In this document: in pieces, positions 13,511-16,181 of the stretch | How positions within the stretch are numbered: the first letter of the stretch is position 1 | How the letters are laid out: each line of letters opens with the position of its first letter | Translations under genes and position numbers: made by a program | Source of the DNA: an uncultured Prevotella sp. | Lineage (GTDB): Bacteria > Bacteroidota > Bacteroidia > Bacteroidales > Bacteroidaceae | DNA length: 16,181 nt | Assembly: GCA_927910885.1 (NCBI GenBank) | Contig: CAKMOD010000083.1 | Span: 1 to 16,181 of the forward strand | Direction: 5' to 3' | The notes under the pieces: model-generated | Databases searched by the model: none | What the model saw: only the letters and a program-made list of their open reading frames with translations | What the model was told of the DNA's origin: nothing

Positions 13511-13562
13511 GCGACAAAAAAGTGTAAAGTTTAATTATTTCAGCAATCTACCTATTTGTCGC
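13511..13562. repeat. GCGACAAA inverted pair
   Basis: GCGACAAA (13511-13518) and TTTGTCGC (13555-13562) are exact inverted copies. Further TTTGTCGC copies occur at 13600-13607 and 13820-13827, and a direct GCGACAAA at 15146-15153. In two of the sites GCGACAAAAAAGTGTAAA is conserved. Confidence 0.6.
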
Positions 13563-14250
13563 AGATAAGCAAACAGCCTCAACCGAAGAAAGTTACTAAT
13601 TTGTCGCACTACTTCACAATCTATTGATTTACACATGATTACAAAGGAACAAAATCAAGCGATATAAAGCAGGAAACAAATTAGTAACGAGAACAACAAA
13701 AGAAAAAGAATACAAATACGCAATATTTGTAAAGAAAAGAGAAAGACAAAGGCTTCAAGCTCCCTATCTGTCTCTCCGCTCCTCCCTATCCGTCGAACTA
13801 TCAAGAAAAAGACTCCCTTTTTGTCGCACAGAACCTACTACACTGTCGGGGACAACCTCCCTCGGAGTCGTGCATAACCTACTTATACGTCGCTTATTTC
13901 CAGTGTAAGCATCTGTCGTTCAATAAGATAAAAGTCCTTAACTAAGTCTTATAAGTGACCAACAATGACTGTCTAAGTTCAAGACGGGGTTTTATAAGAG
14001 GAGTTTTACATACAAGAACTGACGCCCAATGAGGTTGCTAATGCTGTGAGTACGGTAACGAGAATATGCAAAATATTCTTCCAAATAGGTTTAATCATAA
14101 CATTTGAATAAATTAAAAACTCCCAATCGGTAACAGCTATGATTGCCTTAACATTGCTACTAAACCGATTTGAAGTAAGTGAATACTAAACCCAAATCAG
14201 TCATTCAACCACAATATGTTTAGGTTCTAATGAACAATTTGGGCTAAACA
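13563..14250. other. Long intergenic stretch without a supported gene
   Basis: It contains the TTTGTCGC copies listed above and a mixed, partly GC-richer segment at 13760-13930 with no recognisable RNA. One frame, open from 13998 to 14111, reads IQELTPNEVANAVSTVTRI and then CKIFFQIGLIITFE before the stop. The composition looks coding but it has no ATG, so it may be the tail of a lost gene. CCCAAAT (14191) and ATTTGGG (about 14237) form a loose inverted repeat. Confidence 0.45.
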
Positions 14251-14288
14251 GAGAGTGGAGGGCGCAAGCTTGGCACTCCCCCACTCTC
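14251..14288 (-). terminator. Hairpin after the HU-related gene
   Basis: GAGAGTGG (14251-14258) and CCACTCTC (14281-14288) pair over 8 bp, with further pairing inside (GGG with CCC). It lies 19 bp beyond the stop codon of the minus-strand gene. Only a short T tract follows (TGTTTAG), so the terminator call is moderate. Confidence 0.55.
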
Positions 14289-14306
14289 ACCACTCAAACC
14301 AATCGA

Positions 14307-14828
14307 CTATGCGTGGCTCTCAGTAGTCGATGCAGCCTCACCTGGCTCTGGACCAGCAGAAGGCTTATTCTCCTTCTTCTTGCCCTTCTTCTTGCCCTTC
14401 TCGGCAGCCTTAGGCGCATCATACTGCACAGCCTCCTGAACACGCAAACCGCTGAGAAGGTTCTTCACACGACGGTGCATAGCATCAATGGTCACCGTTG
14501 GCGCAAAGAGAACATGAGCACCATAGATGTCACGCTGCGCATTAAAGTCTGCAGCCTTCTCAACACCTAAAGAGTGAATACCTACACGGAAAGTTCCCAA
14601 TCCGTCGAGCTTCACACGGTTACCATCCTTGAGAACCTGATTCATCTCGAACACCAACGCGCTGATTACAGCCAAGATGTCTGGCTCTGTTACGGTACAA
14701 CGCTCACTGATACGCTGAGCGAGATCCTTAACACCAACAAGGTCTGGACACACCGCACGGGCATACCAAAAACCCTTGCGCTTGCTGTTCTTACGATTGT
14801 CCTGATACATACGAAATTTGATTGACAT
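14307..14828 (-). CDS. HU-related (histone-like) DNA-binding protein with a Lys-rich tail
   Basis: This is a 173-residue protein of the HU/IHF-related family found in Bacteroidota, expected to bind and bend chromosomal DNA. The start MSIKFRMYQDNRKNSKRKGF is typical, so ATG 14828 is preferred over the upstream ATG at 14855, which would add an unlikely MFHFLNFHV. The HU-like domain runs from about 17 to 125, with VKDLAQRISERCTVTEPDIL (33-52) forming the dimer helices and NRVKLDGLGTFRVGI (70-84) the conserved strand with the GxF-type turn. From about 138 a low-complexity tail follows, with KGKKKGKKKENK and then a Pro/Gly/Glu-rich end, which may add non-specific DNA binding. It stands alone, and no clear promoter was found upstream. 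Confidence 0.9.
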   Translation of the reverse strand: MSIKFRMYQDNRKNSKRKGFWYARAVCPDLVGVKDLAQRISERCTVTEPDILAVISALVFEMNQVLKDGNRVKLDGLGTFRVGIHSLGVEKAADFNAQRDIYGAHVLFAPTVTIDAMHRRVKNLLSGLRVQEAVQYDAPKAAEKGKKKGKKKENKPSAGPEPGEAASTTESHA

Positions 14829-15093
14829 AACATGAAAATTTAAAAAGTGAAACAAAGAAATTATTGAAATGAAAAAATGAAATCTTAACTCAATGCTCTA
14901 ATAAGACAGAGGCAAATCCTCTCCGTGGCTCCACGCACGACGGTGCCTCCGTGACTTACATCGCTTTATTTTTATTACTCCTCCGTGTCCTCCTTTTCTC
15001 TGTGTGATACTACCTTAAAACTAAGTGGCAGACCTATTACTGAAGACCCTTCTTCCCACTCCTCATCGCCCTTGTCGTTCGCCAGTCCTCACC
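14829..15093. other. Intergenic stretch with CTCCGTG-type repeats
   Basis: No gene is supported; in particular no small membrane peptide was seen between the HU-related and peptidase genes. CTCCGTG occurs at about 14919, 14947 and 14982 in a CCTCCGTG/TCTCTGTGTGA-rich setting, similar in style to the segments at 9580-9740 and 13300-13350. Confidence 0.45.
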
Positions 15094-15123
15094 CCCTCCC
15101 CATAGAAAAAAGAAAGGGGAGGG
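15094..15123. repeat. GC-rich inverted repeat
   Basis: CCCTCCCC (15094-15101) and GGGGAGGG (15116-15123) form a perfect 8-bp stem with a 14-nt A-rich loop. Short elements with this style of sequence are common between genes of Bacteroidota. It lies well away from both neighbouring genes. Confidence 0.6.
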
Positions 15124-15145
15124 ACAACTACCTAAAAGACATACT

Positions 15146-15300
15146 GCGACAAAAAAGTGTAAAAATATGTAAAAGAGTAAACAAGTAAATAAGTGAACAC
15201 GTAAACAGATAAAAAGATAAACAAAGAAATAACTAAAAAAATAATAACCTAAAAACGTATAAAAATATAAAGGTAAAAGTTGGAAAACACAAAAACGTAA
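15146..15300. repeat. GCGACAAA motif followed by degenerate octamer-period sequence
   Basis: GCGACAAAAAAGTGTAAA (15146-15163) is followed by units with an 8-bp rhythm: ACAAGTAA (15180), ATAAGTGA (15188), ACACGTAA (15196), ACAGATAA (15204), AAAGATAA (15212), ACAAAGAA (15220), ATAACTAA (15228). The rhythm fades into A-rich sequence by about 15300. Confidence 0.65.
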
Positions 15301-15445
15301 AAACATACTTCATCATAAACATAAAAGACTAAAAATATGAAAAGATATTCACGTAAATAATTAAAATATTTACAGTCAACAACTTAAAAAGTATTTTTCA
15401 TACTTTCGGCAACAAAAAAGTGAAATTTTCCACCCCTTTTCTCCC
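15301..15445. other. AT-rich stretch with a small hairpin
   Basis: AAAGTAT (15388-15394) and ATACTTT (15400-15406) form a 7-bp A/T hairpin. On the minus strand it is followed by TTAAG and could weakly end transcription of the peptidase gene. GGCAACAAAAAAGTGAAA (15409-15426) is a variant of the GCGACAAA motif. Confidence 0.4.
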
Positions 15446-15937
15446 CTATTTTGCCCCAAGAATCTGGTGTCTATTCTTCCCATTTCGCTTATAGCTGATG
15501 TGAATCCACCGCTTTTTTATCGACTCCTGTGGCTCAAGAATCATCTGATCGAAGTCTGTTTGAGCAAGAATTGCCGCATATTTCCGACACATTTCCAGTC
15601 CCGTCACATGAATATCAGCCGCCTCTCCTCGCAAATGTTGCGAATGTTCAGCCCCCATAACAGCCCTATTCACAGCCTCGCAGCGATAACCTCCCACGAC
15701 TATCACACGTCCCACACGCCGTCTAAGCGGTTCTAAGACCTTATTACAAAGCTCCCGAAGGTTCTCTATCACCTCCGCTCTCGAAGCCTCCCCAGGCGCA
15801 GGATTCACCTCAGGCACGTTCTTAACACCCATGCCCACCGCCTTTCCCGAGCGCATCATCTCGCCCACCGTAAAATGTGGAGAGAGTCGCTCCTCAAAAT
15901 CTATCTCAGTAGAATCAATATCCTTAATCATACACAT
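15446..15937 (-). CDS. M15A-type peptidoglycan peptidase (D-Ala-D-Ala carboxypeptidase-like)
   Basis: This is a 163-residue zinc peptidase that would cleave peptide cross-links or stems of peptidoglycan. It has LSPHFTVGEMMRSGKA (18-33, the usual start of this family), NLRELCNKVLEPLR (59-72), VVGGYRCEAVNRAV (80-93), SQHLRGEAADIH (99-110) with zinc ligands His101 and Asp108, and WIHISY (144-149) with the third ligand His146. The family is common in phage lysis modules and in Bacteroidota chromosomes next to HU-related genes, as here. No signal peptide is seen, so export would need another route such as cell lysis. ATG at 15931 (MIKDID) is an equally good start. It has its own promoter. Confidence 0.88.
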   Translation of the reverse strand: MCMIKDIDSTEIDFEERLSPHFTVGEMMRSGKAVGMGVKNVPEVNPAPGEASRAEVIENLRELCNKVLEPLRRRVGRVIVVGGYRCEAVNRAVMGAEHSQHLRGEAADIHVTGLEMCRKYAAILAQTDFDQMILEPQESIKKRWIHISYKRNGKNRHQILGAK

Positions 15938-15975
15938 TAATTATTATAGATTATTTGGTTCATTAAAACTCCGTT

Positions 15976-16000
15976 CGTCATCCCTTCATTCCTGATGACG
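15976..16000 (-). promoter_or_regulatory. Hairpin at the 5' end of the peptidase mRNA
   Basis: CGTCATC (15976-15982) pairs with GATGACG (15994-16000). The predicted transcription start (about 15997) falls at its edge, so the mRNA would begin with a stem-loop that could protect it or regulate its translation. Confidence 0.35.
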
Positions 16001-16003
16001 ATG

Positions 16004-16034
16004 CAAAGGTACAACACAAAAAAACCGATTGCAA
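16004..16034 (-). promoter_or_regulatory. Promoter of the M15A-type peptidase gene
   Basis: On the minus strand TTG (16034-16032), 20 bp and TACCTTTG (16011-16004) match the Bacteroidota promoter form. The leader would be about 60 nt. Confidence 0.75.
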
Positions 16035-16050
16035 GGAAGATATAGGTAGT

Positions 16051-16181
16051 AATATAAGTAGACAAGTAAACAGGTTGACAAGTGGACGAGTTGCTTGTAA
16101 TAAAAGACAAGGTAATATAAGTAGACCAAGTAAACAGGTTGACGAGTGAACGAGTTGCTTGTAATAAAAGGACAAGGTTAG
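16051..16181. repeat. 63-bp tandem composite repeat (array F), cut by the window end
   Basis: A 63-bp unit starting AATATAAGTAGAC at 16051 is repeated from 16114. Each unit holds octamers (ACAAGTAA, ACAGGTTG, ACAAGTGG or ACGAGTGA, ACGAGTTG) followed by the TTGCTTGTAATAAAAG module. The second copy has an extra C and an extra G and runs off the window, so the array may be longer. Confidence 0.85.

Noticed and set aside
13349..13534. 61-residue plus-strand reading frame
   Set aside because: It is made of the direct repeats of array E and has a low-complexity Ser/Thr/Leu composition.
15037..15306. 89-residue minus-strand frame rich in Phe and Leu resembling a membrane protein
   Set aside because: It is produced by A-rich octamer repeats read on the opposite strand; the composition explains the hydrophobicity.
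14829..15445. A short membrane peptide between the HU-related and peptidase genes, as seen in some Bacteroidota
   Set aside because: Reading the minus strand found no short frame with the expected hydrophobic peptide.

Overview
The window looks like a piece of an oral Prevotella (Bacteroidota) chromosome. Five intergenic sites match the Bacteroidota promoter form TTTG/TTG - 20 or 21 bp - TAnnTTTG. No Shine-Dalgarno sequences decide the starts. The protein families fit (HU-related DNA-binding protein, secreted M6 protease, rubrerythrin, Bacteroidota-type outer-membrane barrel). The species is not determined.

Positions 1-3960 are an accessory polymorphic-toxin array. It holds two tandem orphan RHS C-terminal cassettes, each beginning with an almost identical block of about 745 bp (1-745 and 1815-2560). 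After the block the sequences diverge completely into different toxin tips with different immunity genes. Cassette 1 has an AHH/HNH-type nuclease tip and an Imm11/Imm43-like immunity protein; its RHS core is broken by five small indels. Cassette 2 has a GIY-YIG nuclease tip and a leucine-rich-repeat immunity protein; its reading frame is intact. The window opens in the last codons of yet another immunity gene, so the array continues to the left. Neither cassette has the N-terminal part of an RHS protein. They look like silent tips that recombination could move onto a full-length RHS gene outside the window.

Positions 3960-5545 are AT-rich accessory DNA: a 22-bp tandem-repeat array, a candidate small structured RNA with its own promoter, two tandem paralogous small genes (each preceded by a conserved 13-codon micro-ORF), and an IS30-family transposase remnant.

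Positions 5665-9324 look like core chromosome: an outer-membrane barrel protein with a strong hairpin downstream, then a tight run recR - membrane protein - GT2 glycosyltransferase - GNAT acetyltransferase, then tRNA-Asp(GTC) with a clear promoter and terminator. A secreted M6 metalloprotease (minus strand), a rubrerythrin with a rubredoxin-like domain at both ends, an HU-related DNA-binding protein and an M15A-type peptidase (both minus strand) follow, separated by long intergenic regions.

Those intergenic regions are unusually repeat-rich. They share a second 22-bp tandem array, arrays with an 8-bp period (ACAAGTAA-like), a composite module containing TTGCTTGTAATAAAAGACA, GCGACAAA motifs and a GC-rich inverted repeat. 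Together with the RHS cassettes, these repeat families are the part most worth a second look.
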